Source: UMGS1370 sp963557065 (GTDB taxonomy: Bacteria; Bacillota; Clostridia; Lachnospirales; Lachnospiraceae). Taken from it: 64,000 nt of DNA. How positions within the stretch are numbered: the first letter of the stretch is position 1; each line of letters starts with the position of its first letter. Below are positions 32,515 through 41,473 of the stretch, piece after piece. The notes beneath the pieces were generated by a model that worked only from the letters and a program-made list of their open reading frames with translations, was not told where the DNA came from and searched no databases. Location: the NCBI GenBank assembly GCA_963557065.1, contig CAUWCT010000045.1, positions 1 to 64,000 of the forward strand. Direction: 5' to 3'. The translations under genes were made by a program, and so were the position numbers.

Positions 32515-33162
32515 CTAAGCGTAGTAATCCATCTTCTTTTCTATATATTCCATGACCACTGCTACCACCAGATTAAAGACATAATAGAAAATACCAGCAG
32601 CCACAAAAGGCATCATCGTTCCTTTCGCAGCCAGCGCCTTTGCCACACTGAACATCTCCATAACGCTTAAGGTAAACGCCAGAGAAGTATCCTTTACCAG
32701 GGTAATGACCTCATTGGTCACTGAAGGCAGAATCCGCTTTATTACCTGGGGCAGAATAATCTTGAAAAAGGTCTGGCTGCGGCTGTATCCTAAGATTTTG
32801 GCCGCTTCATACTGGCCTGCAGGCATTGACTGGATTCCGCTCCGGTAAATCTCTGCAAAATAAGCGGCGTAATTGATGACAAAACCAATAAATACAGCCC
32901 ACAGCCGGTATCCTCTGCCAATCTGAATGCCCAGCAGGTAAAATGGTCCAAAATATACGACCATAAGCTGAAGCATCAACGGGGTGCCCCGCATAATGGA
33001 TATGTACCCCTTTGTCAGATTCCGGACAATCGGGTTTTTCGACATTCTTCCAAAGGAAATAATCAGTCCTAACGGCAATGAAAATACCAAAGTCACCGTA
33101 AATATCTGAATGCTGACTCCCATTCCTCCGATTAATTGTTCAATCATCTGGCTGATGCTCAT
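32515..33162 (-). CDS. Polar amino-acid ABC transporter permease
   Basis: 215 aa, about five helices, HisM/GlnP family. Early MRGTPLMLQLMVVYFG and the EAA loop GQYEAAKILGYSRSQTFFKIILPQVIKRILPS, which contacts the ATPase, are clear. AGGAG precedes the ATG. It probably works as a homodimer, since a second permease gene is absent. Confidence 0.94.
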   Translation of the reverse strand: MSISQMIEQLIGGMGVSIQIFTVTLVFSLPLGLIISFGRMSKNPIVRNLTKGYISIMRGTPLMLQLMVVYFGPFYLLGIQIGRGYRLWAVFIGFVINYAAYFAEIYRSGIQSMPAGQYEAAKILGYSRSQTFFKIILPQVIKRILPSVTNEVITLVKDTSLAFTLSVMEMFSVAKALAAKGTMMPFVAAGIFYYVFNLVVAVVMEYIEKKMDYYA

Positions 33163-33175
33163 ACTCTTACTCCTG

Positions 33176-34123
33176 TTACTTGCTGATTATCGTTACATCT
33201 TTTCCGAACCACTTTTCAGAAATCGCAGTCAGTGTGCCGTCTGCTGCCATTTCCTCTAAAGCGCCCTGCACCTGATCCCGAAGTTGGGTATTGCCTTTCT
33301 TAAATCCAATGGCATACACCTCGGAAGAAATAGCTTCATCTAAAATCACAAAGTCTGACTGTCTCTCCTGAATCATATATCCGGCCACAGTCACATCCAT
33401 GGCAATGGCATCTACCGCTCCCTGCTCCAGATCCATAAATGCTGTATTGTAATCTGGAGTCACCACCAGTTCTGCAAATGTTCCAGCCAGATCCGGCATC
33501 TCTTCTAATGCTGCCTGAGCGGAAGAATCCACCTGTACCTCTACTACCTTGCCGGCCAAATCTGCCAGAGTCTTGATTCCGGATTCCGGATCCACTACAA
33601 AAATCTGGCTATTATCCATGTATGGATCCGACCAGGTATAATTGTCCTCCCTGCCGTTCATGGTAAATCCGTTCCAGATACAGTCAATATTTCCGGTATC
33701 CAGTTCCATGTCCTTTGCATCCCAGGCAATAGGCTGAGGCTGATAAGTAAGTCCCAGACGCTTTGCCGCTTCCTGGGCCAGTTCCAGATCAAAACCGGTG
33801 TATTCCCCATCATCTCCTAAAAATCCCATGGGAGGAAAATCCTGATCAAACCCGACTATCAATGTGCCCCCTTCTCCAGGAACTGCGGCCTCGCCTGTCT
33901 CTGCTTCCTTGGTCTCTGTCTGCTCTTCACTCGCTGCTTTGTCTGCTTCAGCCGTTTCTGTGCCGCCGTCTTTTGTTTCGGCTGCCGAAGTCTCTGTCTG
34001 ACTTTTAGCTGCAGTGGTCCCGGCATCTGATCCGGCGCCTGCTCCTGTATCCTTAGTCCCGCATCCTGCCAGAGAAAGTCCCAAAACCGCTGCCATCATT
34101 ACACCTATCCATCTTTTTTTCAT
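33176..34123 (-). CDS. Amino-acid-binding lipoprotein of the ABC transporter
   Basis: 315 aa from the ATG at 34123 (GGAGG at 8 bases; the upstream ATG at 34129 overlaps the ribosome site). Signal peptide with lipobox LAGC, then an unusually long low-complexity acidic/Thr/Ala linker (about residues 22-85), then a family-3 solute-binding domain (LIVGFDQDFPPMGFLGDDGEYTGFDLELA; DCIWNGFTMNGRED; YAIGFKKGN). The linker should hold the domain away from the membrane through the wall. The substrate is not readable; cystine or other polar amino acids are possible. Confidence 0.93.
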   Translation of the reverse strand: MKKRWIGVMMAAVLGLSLAGCGTKDTGAGAGSDAGTTAAKSQTETSAAETKDGGTETAEADKAASEEQTETKEAETGEAAVPGEGGTLIVGFDQDFPPMGFLGDDGEYTGFDLELAQEAAKRLGLTYQPQPIAWDAKDMELDTGNIDCIWNGFTMNGREDNYTWSDPYMDNSQIFVVDPESGIKTLADLAGKVVEVQVDSSAQAALEEMPDLAGTFAELVVTPDYNTAFMDLEQGAVDAIAMDVTVAGYMIQERQSDFVILDEAISSEVYAIGFKKGNTQLRDQVQGALEEMAADGTLTAISEKWFGKDVTIISK

Positions 34124-34169
34124 AATCATTTCCTCCTCACTTAGACTACATCACTCACATTTCACTGAC

Positions 34170-34207
34170 GTGCTACTATAGTAGCACACTAAAGCATTGA
34201 TTGTAAA
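34170..34207 (-). promoter_or_regulatory. Promoter with an 18-bp perfect palindrome upstream of the amino-acid ABC operon
   Basis: GTGCTACTATAGTAGCAC (34170-34187) is a perfect palindrome. On the minus strand TTTACA (34202-34207), an 18-bp spacer and TACTAT (34178-34183) form a promoter whose -10 lies inside the palindrome, the usual place for a repressor site. The regulator is not in the window. Confidence 0.65.
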
Positions 34208-34245
34208 GAGAAATTTTAAAAAACTTTAAAAATTTTTTTAGCAGC

Positions 34246-34300
34246 CGTTCAGCCATACATCTTCTTGCCCGCCCTGGCGGGCAAAAAGCATCTGACATCT
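34246..34300 (+). repeat. GTTCAGCC-type palindromic element, copy 2
   Basis: CGTTCAGCCATACATCTTCTT aligns with the element at 46978-46998, followed by a perfect GCCCGCC-CT-GGCGGGC hairpin (34267-34282). It lies in the spacer after yjjG, and could also act as its terminator. Confidence 0.5.
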
Positions 34301-34314
34301 TTATGGGCAACTAC

Positions 34315-35001
34315 CTATACGATTGTGCGAAACTGTTCCAGTCTGTCAATCTCATACACTGGCAAAATATCTGTCCGGCCGGCCAGTTTTCCCGGATTGT
34401 ACCAGCAGGTATCTACTCCCGCAGTAATTCCCCCTAAAATATCCGAAGTCAGCGAATCTCCCAGCAAAATCATAGTTTGGGGATCTCCGTCCGGAATCCG
34501 TTCAAAACAGTAGTCAAAATATTCTTTCTGGGGCTTCTGGCTTTTCGCATCTTCTGAGACAAAAATCCCATCCATAAATCTGTCCAGACCTGATAACGCC
34601 AGACGCTTATACTGTGTGGTCGAGGTTCCGTTTGTAACCACATAAAGGCCATAGCCTTTCTCCTTTAAATATCCGCACAACTCCATGGCTCCGTCGATCA
34701 AAACCGCAGAACTGTCCAGACATTCCCGGTACATTTCCTCTGCTTCTTCCCCGTCCACAGTCTTTCCCAGCTGTTTAAAAAATTCCTCAAACCGCTGGTT
34801 TACCAGGCGCTCCTTGGTCACTTCGCCCCGCTCAAATGCTGCCCAGGCTGCTCTGTTAATCTCTTTATAGCGGGCCAGATATTCCTCATTCGGCAGAAAG
34901 CCATAATGGCTTAATACCTGATGAATTCCCTGCCGCTCTGCTGCCTCAAAATCCAGCAGCGTGCCGTCCACATCCAGTAAAATATTACGATAACGCTTCA
35001 T
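34315..35001 (-). CDS. yjjG: YjjG-type HAD nucleotidase
   Basis: 228 aa from the ATG at 35001 (AAGGAAG at 8 bases). HAD motif I is LLDVDGTLLDFEAAE (D10, D12), motif II VVTNGT, motif III KPQKEYFDYC and motif IV LGDSLTSDILGG. The long alpha-helical cap with LARYKEINRAAWAAFERGEVTKERLVNQRF identifies the YjjG group, which dephosphorylates pyrimidine nucleotides including non-canonical ones. It overlaps pyrC by 17 bases, so it is co-transcribed with a pyrimidine gene. Confidence 0.88.
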   Translation of the reverse strand: MKRYRNILLDVDGTLLDFEAAERQGIHQVLSHYGFLPNEEYLARYKEINRAAWAAFERGEVTKERLVNQRFEEFFKQLGKTVDGEEAEEMYRECLDSSAVLIDGAMELCGYLKEKGYGLYVVTNGTSTTQYKRLALSGLDRFMDGIFVSEDAKSQKPQKEYFDYCFERIPDGDPQTMILLGDSLTSDILGGITAGVDTCWYNPGKLAGRTDILPVYEIDRLEQFRTIV

Positions 35002-36271
35002 ACACAATTCTTCCTTTGCAGATAGTATACATCACTTTTCCAGTCAGTTCTTCCCCAATAAAGGGGCTGTTTGCAGCTTTTGAGGCAAACTCCTCTTTCT
35101 TTACAATCCAGGTCTTTTCCGGGTCAAAAATCACCAGATCCGCCGGGCCGTTTTCTTCCAGACAGCCGCAGTCCAGATGGTACAGGCGCGCCGGATTATA
35201 ACTCATCTTTTCCATCAGCTGAACCATGGTAAGATGGCCTTTTTTTACCAGATTGGCAATACCAAGGGCCAGAGCAGTTTCCAGCCCTGTAATGCCGCTG
35301 GGCGCTTCTGTCAGGGGACGGGCCTTTTCCTCTGCACTGTGAGGCGCATGATCCGTTGCAATCATATCAATGGTGCCGTCTTTTAACCCTTCTATGAGCG
35401 CATCCCTGTCCGCCTCTGTACGAAGGGGCGGATTCATCTTTGCAAGTGCGCCATGCTTTAACACCGCCTCCTCAGTCAGGGTAAAGTGGTGAGGCGTTAC
35501 TTCCGCCCAGACATTGGCGCCAAGGGATTTCGCCAAACGCACCATGGCAACGGAGTTGGCAGAACTGATATGCTGAACATCAATGGCTGCCCCGGTATCT
35601 TTTGCAATCATGCAGTCTCTTGCCACCATTGCATCCTCTGCCAGAGCCGGTGAGCCGTAAATGCCCAGTTTTTCCGACACCCTGCCATGATTCACTCCAT
35701 TCTGTCTGATATAAGCAGGATCTTCCTCATGGAAGCTCAAGGGCATATCAAGAGCTGCCGCCTTTTCCATGGCTTCCCGAACCAGCCTGCCGTCTTTTAA
35801 TGGAATCCCGTCATCGGTAAAACCAGCCGCTCCGGCAGCTTTTAAACCTTCCATATCTGTCAGCTTTTCGCCCTTAAATCCAAGAGACACTGCCGCAGTG
35901 CTTAAAACATGGATTCCTGTCTTTTTGCCTTCCTCCAGTACATACCGGAGAGTTTCCACATTATCTACAATGGGTTTTGTGTTTGCCATCAGCACAACTG
36001 TGGTAAATCCTCCCTTTGCCGCCGCCGCTGCTCCGGTATGAATATCCTCTTTGTAAGTAAAACCCGGGTCACGAAAATGCACATGAACGTCTACCAGGCC
36101 CGGCGCAACCACTTTTCCCGCCGCATCAATGACCCGATCGTTTTCAGAACGTTCTATCTCCTCTCCTTCAAACGTAATTTTCTTAATCCGATCTCCATCC
36201 AGCCAGACATCTCCCACTGCATCTATGTTTCTTTTTGGATCAATGATTCTTCCGTTTTTGATTACAATCAT
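34985..36271 (-). CDS. pyrC: Dihydroorotase
   Basis: 428 aa from the ATG at 36271 (GAGGAGG ribosome site); the longer open frame to 36379 is a shadow of the upstream gene. Class I dihydroorotase: VAPGLVDVHVHFRDPGFTYKED supplies the zinc-binding HxH; FHEEDP, DVQHISS and TDHAPHSAEEK supply the other metal and catalytic residues, and NPARLYHLD closes the barrel. It catalyses ring closure of carbamoyl aspartate in pyrimidine synthesis. No other pyr gene or PyrR leader is seen nearby; only yjjG links by function. Confidence 0.94.
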   Translation of the reverse strand: MIVIKNGRIIDPKRNIDAVGDVWLDGDRIKKITFEGEEIERSENDRVIDAAGKVVAPGLVDVHVHFRDPGFTYKEDIHTGAAAAAKGGFTTVVLMANTKPIVDNVETLRYVLEEGKKTGIHVLSTAAVSLGFKGEKLTDMEGLKAAGAAGFTDDGIPLKDGRLVREAMEKAAALDMPLSFHEEDPAYIRQNGVNHGRVSEKLGIYGSPALAEDAMVARDCMIAKDTGAAIDVQHISSANSVAMVRLAKSLGANVWAEVTPHHFTLTEEAVLKHGALAKMNPPLRTEADRDALIEGLKDGTIDMIATDHAPHSAEEKARPLTEAPSGITGLETALALGIANLVKKGHLTMVQLMEKMSYNPARLYHLDCGCLEENGPADLVIFDPEKTWIVKKEEFASKAANSPFIGEELTGKVMYTICKGRIVYEALS

Positions 36272-36710
36272 CCTGTATCCTCCTCTTCGGTTTTGCAATT
36301 TTTGTAAAAACTCCCTGGGGAAGTTCAAAAATAAACACAATTCCCAGCACAATGGCCACTGCCATTTTAAGGGCTTCAAATCCTGTTACTAAAGCCAGAT
36401 CCAGTCTTCCTGTCACAATATAATAGGACGTCCAGTAAACGCCTGCACCCGGAACCAGAGGAAAAATCCCCGGAATCAGAAACAGGGTCACCGGACACCG
36501 TTCCCACACAGCAAACAATCTGGAAAGCAGAATCACCCCTACAGCTGCAAAAAAAGTGGCTTCTGATGCAGACAGCACGCCTTCCAGGCTGCAGTATATC
36601 AGCCATCCCACTCCCCCAATCAGTCCGCAGTAAGGGTAGTAAATCCTGGGAACCGAAAACAGCAGAGAAAAAGCAATGGTTCCCACTGCTGCCGCAATTA
36701 TCTGACTCAT
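36240..36710 (-). CDS. ThrE-type exporter subunit, C-terminal half (DUF3815)
   Basis: 156 aa from an ATG at 36710 that shares a base with the upstream stop (TGATG). About five helices with LFLIPGIFPLVPGAGVYWTSYYIV, the hallmark of the short ThrE_2/DUF3815 subunit. Together with the product of 36710-37582 it forms a split threonine/serine exporter. It runs 32 bases into pyrC. Confidence 0.85.
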   Translation of the reverse strand: MSQIIAAAVGTIAFSLLFSVPRIYYPYCGLIGGVGWLIYCSLEGVLSASEATFFAAVGVILLSRLFAVWERCPVTLFLIPGIFPLVPGAGVYWTSYYIVTGRLDLALVTGFEALKMAVAIVLGIVFIFELPQGVFTKIAKPKRRIQDDCNQKRKNH

Positions 36711-37582
36711 CACAGCATCGCACCTCCCATCAGCCGGCTGTAGACCGTAAACATCAGTCCCACTCCCAGCGCAATGCAGAAAAACACCAGCATGGCATCT
36801 AACATCCGCACAGATCCGGAAATGTAGTCTCCGTCTGCAATGTCCCGTATGGCGTTGGTAAACGGCACTCCGGGAACCAGAGGGATGATGGATCCGATAA
36901 TCATATAATTTAAATGTTCTCCTATTTTTAAGTGATACATCACCATACACAAACATGTTACCAGAGCGCCTCCGGCAATGTTTCCCACAATTTTAGACAG
37001 TTTCGGGACACTTATGTACAGTACAAACAGATACAGTATGAGTCCTGCCAAAAAAGCCGCGCTGCTGTCGGCAAAGTTCCCTCCAAAGAGATGACAGAAA
37101 CAGCCGCTTCCGATTCCGGATGCCAGAATCTGCATCAATTTGCTTTTCCCCGGCATGTGCTCAATCTCTTTTAGCGCCTTTTGCACCTCTTCGATGGTAT
37201 AGCAGCCGGTTTCAATCTCTCTGGACAACTGGTTTACTGCCGCTACCCGGTTTAGATGGGCGCTGCCCACCGGAATATGCTGAACTTTTGCAAAATACTG
37301 TTCTCTCACATTCCCTGCTGTCATTAAAATCCCGTTGCTGAGCACAAATGCATCTGCAAAATCCACTCCGTAATAACGGCAAATCCGATCAATGGTTTCT
37401 TCCACCCGAAAGATTTCCGCTCCGTTTTCCAGAAGAATGTGGCCCGCTTCCATGGCAGCTTCCAGCACTTCCCGCTCCCACTCGCCTTTTTTTACTTCCG
37501 AATTCTCAGTCTGTCCCTGATCCATCTTTTCAAGACCTATTTGGCTGCTGCTTTCCCGTCTGCTTCCAGTTTTTTCAGACAT
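36710..37582 (-). CDS. ThrE-type threonine/serine exporter subunit, N-terminal half (DUF1212)
   Basis: 290 aa. A hydrophilic N-terminus, then the DUF1212 region (AMEAGHILLENGAEIFRVEETIDRIC, FVLSNGILMT) and five helices ending with IIGSIIPLVPGVPFTNAIRDIADGDYISG. The ATG at 37582 follows GAGGTGGAGG and lies within the end of the HAD gene (46-base overlap); an in-frame ATG at 37525 is the alternative. Members export threonine and serine or are uncharacterised. Confidence 0.87.
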   Translation of the reverse strand: MSEKTGSRRESSSQIGLEKMDQGQTENSEVKKGEWEREVLEAAMEAGHILLENGAEIFRVEETIDRICRYYGVDFADAFVLSNGILMTAGNVREQYFAKVQHIPVGSAHLNRVAAVNQLSREIETGCYTIEEVQKALKEIEHMPGKSKLMQILASGIGSGCFCHLFGGNFADSSAAFLAGLILYLFVLYISVPKLSKIVGNIAGGALVTCLCMVMYHLKIGEHLNYMIIGSIIPLVPGVPFTNAIRDIADGDYISGSVRMLDAMLVFFCIALGVGLMFTVYSRLMGGAML

Positions 37583-38223
37583 TCCTCCACCTCGCCCAGA
37601 GTTTCAATCTCAAAATCAGCCAGCGAGCGATCAAATCCGAACCTCTCGTCAATCACTGCCGCAATCTTCATCCCAGCTCTGCTTGCCGCAGTAATCCCCA
37701 CAGTAGAATCTTCTATGACCAGGCATTCCTCCGGGCAAACCCTCAGTTTTTCAGCTGTATAGAAGTAAATCTCCGGATCTGGTTTGCTCCTTTCAAACAT
37801 ATTTCCGCTGACCACCTGATCAAAATACTCAATAATCTCATTTTCCGTCAGTACCCTGGTCACCAGAGAAAGCTTGGTGGAAGACGCCACTGCCAGGCGG
37901 TATCCCCTTTGTTTTAAATGAGCAATCAGATCCTTTGCCTCTTTTCGGAATATGCTCCGATAATCAATGGTCTCATAGATCGTCCTCTGCTTCCGGTATT
38001 CCTCCCGAAGGCTTTCCCAGTTCTGGCCATTTGCTGCTGCCTTTTCTACAATCAGCCAGGTATCTCTGGCTGTACGTCCTACAACGCCCAGCAGATCCTC
38101 TTTTGCAGCCTTGGGATTTTTGGTACGGACAAACTTAAGCAAATCTTCTAAATACAGCATTTCGCTGTCGATCAGCACTCCGTCCATGTCAAAAATCACT
38201 GCTTTTATCTTGTTTTTCTCCAT
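37537..38223 (-). CDS. HAD-IA phosphatase, beta-phosphoglucomutase-like
   Basis: 228 aa from the ATG at 38223 (GGAGGAAA ribosome site); a longer frame to 38295 lacks one. Motifs: FDMDGVLIDSE (D-x-D nucleophile and acid), VASSTKLSLV (motif II Ser/Thr), K in RSKPDPEIY and CLVIEDSTVGITAASRAGM (motif IV). The helical cap is of the beta-phosphoglucomutase/phosphatase type. The substrate is unknown. Confidence 0.88.
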   Translation of the reverse strand: MEKNKIKAVIFDMDGVLIDSEMLYLEDLLKFVRTKNPKAAKEDLLGVVGRTARDTWLIVEKAAANGQNWESLREEYRKQRTIYETIDYRSIFRKEAKDLIAHLKQRGYRLAVASSTKLSLVTRVLTENEIIEYFDQVVSGNMFERSKPDPEIYFYTAEKLRVCPEECLVIEDSTVGITAASRAGMKIAAVIDERFGFDRSLADFEIETLGEVEECLKKLEADGKAAAK

Positions 38224-38293
38224 GTTTTCCTCCGCGCAAAACCATGTACTCTTTGCTCCCAACATCATAGCATAACAAAGCAGATTTATCCAC

Positions 38294-38343
38294 AAAAAAA
38301 GAACGGCAGAATACGCATCTTCTTTCTTATCGTCTCCTGCCGT
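38294..38343 (-). terminator. Terminator after the DUF378 gene
   Basis: Minus-strand ACGGCAG (38337-38343) pairs with CTGCCGT (38303-38309), followed by TCTTTTTTTG (38294-38302). The 27-nt loop is long but the T-run is strong. Confidence 0.7.
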
Positions 38344-38357
38344 CTATTTCCAATTCC

Positions 38358-38564
38358 CTACATCTGTCTGCCGGGCCGTGAATAAAAGCTGATCAAATAC
38401 AGACCGCACAGTCCTACCAGTCCGTAGACAATCCGGGAAAGCCAGCTCATGCTTCCAAACAGGAAGGCAACCAGGTTAAAATCAAAAAATCCAATCAGCC
38501 CCCAGTTGACTGCTCCTATAATACCGATTGTCAATGCCGTATAATCCAATGCTTTATTACCCAT
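38358..38564 (-). CDS. DUF378 small membrane protein
   Basis: 68 aa from the ATG at 38564 (GGAGGAA ribosome site); the longer frame to 38636 overlaps the MoxR gene. Two helices (TALTIGIIGAVNWGLIGFF and VYGLVGLCGLYLI) with the DUF378 signature GAVNWGLIGFFDFNLVAFLFG. The function of the family is unknown. It is 55 bases after the MoxR gene. Confidence 0.85.
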   Translation of the reverse strand: MGNKALDYTALTIGIIGAVNWGLIGFFDFNLVAFLFGSMSWLSRIVYGLVGLCGLYLISFYSRPGRQM

Positions 38565-38619
38565 ATGATTTCCTCCATTTCTGGTGATACTATGGATAAT
38601 GTGCTCCAAATAACTATTT

Positions 38620-40104
38620 TTATACGCCGGCTGCATCTAATTGTTTTAAAATTTCAGCTTCTCTGCCGTCAAACAGCAGCCGCTTGTTGTACTCGTAATA
38701 CCGCTCGCACTGGTATTCCTGCAAAAAAGACACACTGTAATACCTGGAATTTAATTCGGTTACAAACATCACCATTTCCTGGCTGTCCCCAAAAGCTGCC
38801 TCCATAAAATCAAAGGCGTGTTCCAGCATGCTGCCGCTCTGCGCTGTCAGTTCTTCATAACAATCGCTTTTTTCTCCAAACCAGACGCGAAGCTGCTGCC
38901 AGACCTCTTCCTTGTCCTGCATTCCTGCCGCCTTTCTTTCCTGGTTCCAGCTTTCCAGCACCGATAACACCTGGCGGTAACTCCTATCCTCTCTCGTATT
39001 TAAAAGCTCTGCTTTCTTTTTATCCCTGTATTCGGTATCAAAATCTGCTGTAATCTGATCCAGATCGCCAATCTCCGGAAATCTGCGAAGCTGTTTCATC
39101 AGAAGTTCCATCTCGTCTGACTGTTTCCGACAGGCCGCAAATTGGCTGGAAAGTCTGGCAAGAAGCAGTCCCACCAGGCTGAACCGTTCGTCAAAGGATG
39201 CCTTTACCGCCTGATTGCACACAGTTTCCCGTATTACACCATTTAGGATTTCTTCTACCTGGTACTCGCTGCTGTACCGATCATACAGTTCCAGATAATT
39301 GGCAAAATCCTTTGCGATTTTCGGGAACTGAAGATACTGGCCGATTACCTCCCGGTCTGTCTTTTTCCCTAATTTTTCATAGACCTGTATCAGCTCTGAC
39401 AGGTCCTCCCACCCTCTTGGAGTGGCAAAAAGTTTGCCATCTACGGTTGTCTCTATCTGGCACAGGTGTTGGGGCTTAATACTTAAATAAGACTGGATAG
39501 CCGGATGAATCATTTCTCTGGATGCATATTCTTTCCATGCTTCATAGTCCGGCTCCACATATATTTTCTTGATTCGGTCCAATGTTACCACGTCAAATTC
39601 CCGCACGGATTTGTTGTATTCCGGAGGATTTCCCGCTGCTGCAATCACCCAGCCCTCCGGTATTTTGTGGCTTCCAAAAGTTTTGCACTGCAGAAACTGG
39701 AGCATAGCTGGCGCCAGTGTCTCTGACACACAGTTAATCTCATCGATAAACAAGATTCCTTCTGACAGTCCGGTTTCTTCCATCTTGTTATAAACCGACG
39801 CCACAATTTCACTCATGGTATATTCCGTTACCGTATACTCTTTTCCTCCAAACTGCTTTTTTTCAATAAAGGGCAGTCCCACTGCACTCTGTCTTGTGTG
39901 ATGAGTAATGGTATAAGATACCAGCCCAATCCCGCACTCCCTTGCAGTCTGTTCCATAATCTGGGTTTTTCCCACCCCCGGCGGTCCAATCAGCAAAATC
40001 GGCCGCTGTCTGACAGCAGGGATCACATATTCCCCCGTTTCGTCTTTCGTCAGATACGCCTCTATGGTATCTTTTATCTCCTGCTTTACCCGTTTAATGT
40101 TCAT
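38620..40104 (-). CDS. MoxR-type AAA+ ATPase
   Basis: 494 aa. Walker A LLIGPPGVGKTQIME, Walker B ILFIDEINCVSE, sensor 1 VIAAAGNPPEYN and the arginine-finger region FDVVTLDRIKKI in residues 1-220, followed by a helical C-terminal region of about 270 residues of no known domain. MoxR ATPases remodel or insert cofactors in partner complexes and normally work with a VWA protein, which is encoded directly upstream with an 11-base overlap. A GGAGGA ribosome site lies inside the VWA gene. Confidence 0.9.
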   Translation of the reverse strand: MNIKRVKQEIKDTIEAYLTKDETGEYVIPAVRQRPILLIGPPGVGKTQIMEQTARECGIGLVSYTITHHTRQSAVGLPFIEKKQFGGKEYTVTEYTMSEIVASVYNKMEETGLSEGILFIDEINCVSETLAPAMLQFLQCKTFGSHKIPEGWVIAAAGNPPEYNKSVREFDVVTLDRIKKIYVEPDYEAWKEYASREMIHPAIQSYLSIKPQHLCQIETTVDGKLFATPRGWEDLSELIQVYEKLGKKTDREVIGQYLQFPKIAKDFANYLELYDRYSSEYQVEEILNGVIRETVCNQAVKASFDERFSLVGLLLARLSSQFAACRKQSDEMELLMKQLRRFPEIGDLDQITADFDTEYRDKKKAELLNTREDRSYRQVLSVLESWNQERKAAGMQDKEEVWQQLRVWFGEKSDCYEELTAQSGSMLEHAFDFMEAAFGDSQEMVMFVTELNSRYYSVSFLQEYQCERYYEYNKRLLFDGREAEILKQLDAAGV

Positions 40105-41473
40105 GGGCAGTTCCTCCTGGCTCTTTTTCCTCTAATTTCAGATCTTCCGGCGATAAAATCAGCTTCATGGCCCAGGCTGGCACTGAAATATCGCTGTAAT
40201 TGTCTTCTATAAACACAAATGCCGTATCGTAATACGGACTTTCTATTGGATAAATTCCCTTTCCGTCTGTAAAATAAATCAGGCCCCGCAGTTTGTGAAA
40301 CTGATTTTTTGCAGTAAGAATGCGGATATATTCAAATACTGGCCGAAAATCCGTACCGCCATGGCCCTGTATCGTAAAGTCGTCCATATAATCTTTCATT
40401 TCTTTCTGGCTGGTAATCACTGCATCCGACTGGATTTTATCATCGCACTGGATGATGTGGACATTGATTTTACGAAAATACGTCTCGGATTCTGCCAAAA
40501 TCGTGTAGGTTTCCTCTAAAAACCGGCGAACCAGATCGCCGGAACAGGACATGGATGTGTCAATGGCAATGGCAAAATCTTCAATGCGCCGGATCTCCTT
40601 TGTCTCCAACGGTTCCAGCAAGGGCATATTGCCGTAAAGACTAAGGCCGTAGGTATAAAACCCGTAGTCAAAGGAATCTGCATCCACCTGCATTTCCTCT
40701 TTGAGAACAGAGAAACGGCGCAAAAACTGTTTGTAATCATACCGCTCCCTGTTTTCTGCCTGAACCTGCTCCAAAAGACTCTGATGATCCTCGGATGCAT
40801 CTTTGGATCCGGTTTCCATCGCAGTCTGAAGTTTTTCCCGGTTGTCCTTCCATCGGTTCTGCCTGGCTGCAGCTGCCTTTGGCGGCTGTTCCTTTTTCCA
40901 CAAACTGTGGCTGTCCACTGTAAATTCTGCTGCCAGACGGTTTCTCTCCCGCTCCGGCAGTTTCATTTTTGTCAATACGTGGTAAATTCCCTCTGCTGTC
41001 AGGGTGGTCAGACCATTATTTTTCAGCCTCAAGTAAAATTCCCTTCGTACTGGAGAGGGGTGGATATACACACATTTCTGATACAGGGTGTCGATAATGG
41101 ATTCCATAGCAATATCGCAGGACAGGTTCCATAAGCTCTCCTTACTTTCCCCGTTTATCTGGGAAAGCATCCGATTGTCCAGGTGTCCAAACAGACAGTG
41201 AAGCACCATATGCAGATAGGCCCGGTTGACGCAGACTCTCCCTTTCCGAAACAAACCAGTTAAATACTCCGGCTGATAATAAATCAGAAATCCATCTGTG
41301 GCAATGCCGTATCCGGCCAGTCCCCAATCTGCCTCAAATCCCAGACTGCTTAGCGCCAAATCCAAAAACCGCATATTTAAATACAGCTCATTTCGGGAAC
41401 GGCCCAAAATCTCTGTACATAGATCTATCAGGTTTAATTCTGCAAGCTGCCTTTCTCTTGTGGGATCGATCAT
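40094..41473 (-). CDS. VWA-domain protein with N-terminal metallopeptidase-like domain (DUF2201)
   Basis: 459 aa. The N-terminal DUF2201-like domain has a LHMVLHCLFGHL helix, a histidine-rich motif lacking the usual HExxH glutamate. The middle is charged and variable. A C-terminal VWA-like domain (from about 310) has the MIDAS start AIDTSMSCSGDL and the GHGGTDFRPVFEYI and YFTDGKG motifs. It forms a MoxR-VWA pair with the next gene. Its ATG overlaps the DUF3783 stop as ATGA. Function unknown; a chaperone-like complex is the usual inference. Confidence 0.87.
   Translation of the reverse strand: MIDPTRERQLAELNLIDLCTEILGRSRNELYLNMRFLDLALSSLGFEADWGLAGYGIATDGFLIYYQPEYLTGLFRKGRVCVNRAYLHMVLHCLFGHLDNRMLSQINGESKESLWNLSCDIAMESIIDTLYQKCVYIHPSPVRREFYLRLKNNGLTTLTAEGIYHVLTKMKLPERERNRLAAEFTVDSHSLWKKEQPPKAAAARQNRWKDNREKLQTAMETGSKDASEDHQSLLEQVQAENRERYDYKQFLRRFSVLKEEMQVDADSFDYGFYTYGLSLYGNMPLLEPLETKEIRRIEDFAIAIDTSMSCSGDLVRRFLEETYTILAESETYFRKINVHIIQCDDKIQSDAVITSQKEMKDYMDDFTIQGHGGTDFRPVFEYIRILTAKNQFHKLRGLIYFTDGKGIYPIESPYYDTAFVFIEDNYSDISVPAWAMKLILSPEDLKLEEKEPGGTAHEH

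Noticed and set aside
36272..36379. Longer start for dihydroorotase
   Set aside because: The extension reads through the upstream exporter gene, while 36271 has GAGGAGG and fits the family N-terminus.
36711..36956. Longer start for the DUF3815 exporter gene
   Set aside because: The extra 82 codons are an out-of-frame shadow of the ThrE N-terminal gene; the ATG at 36710 is coupled to the upstream stop.
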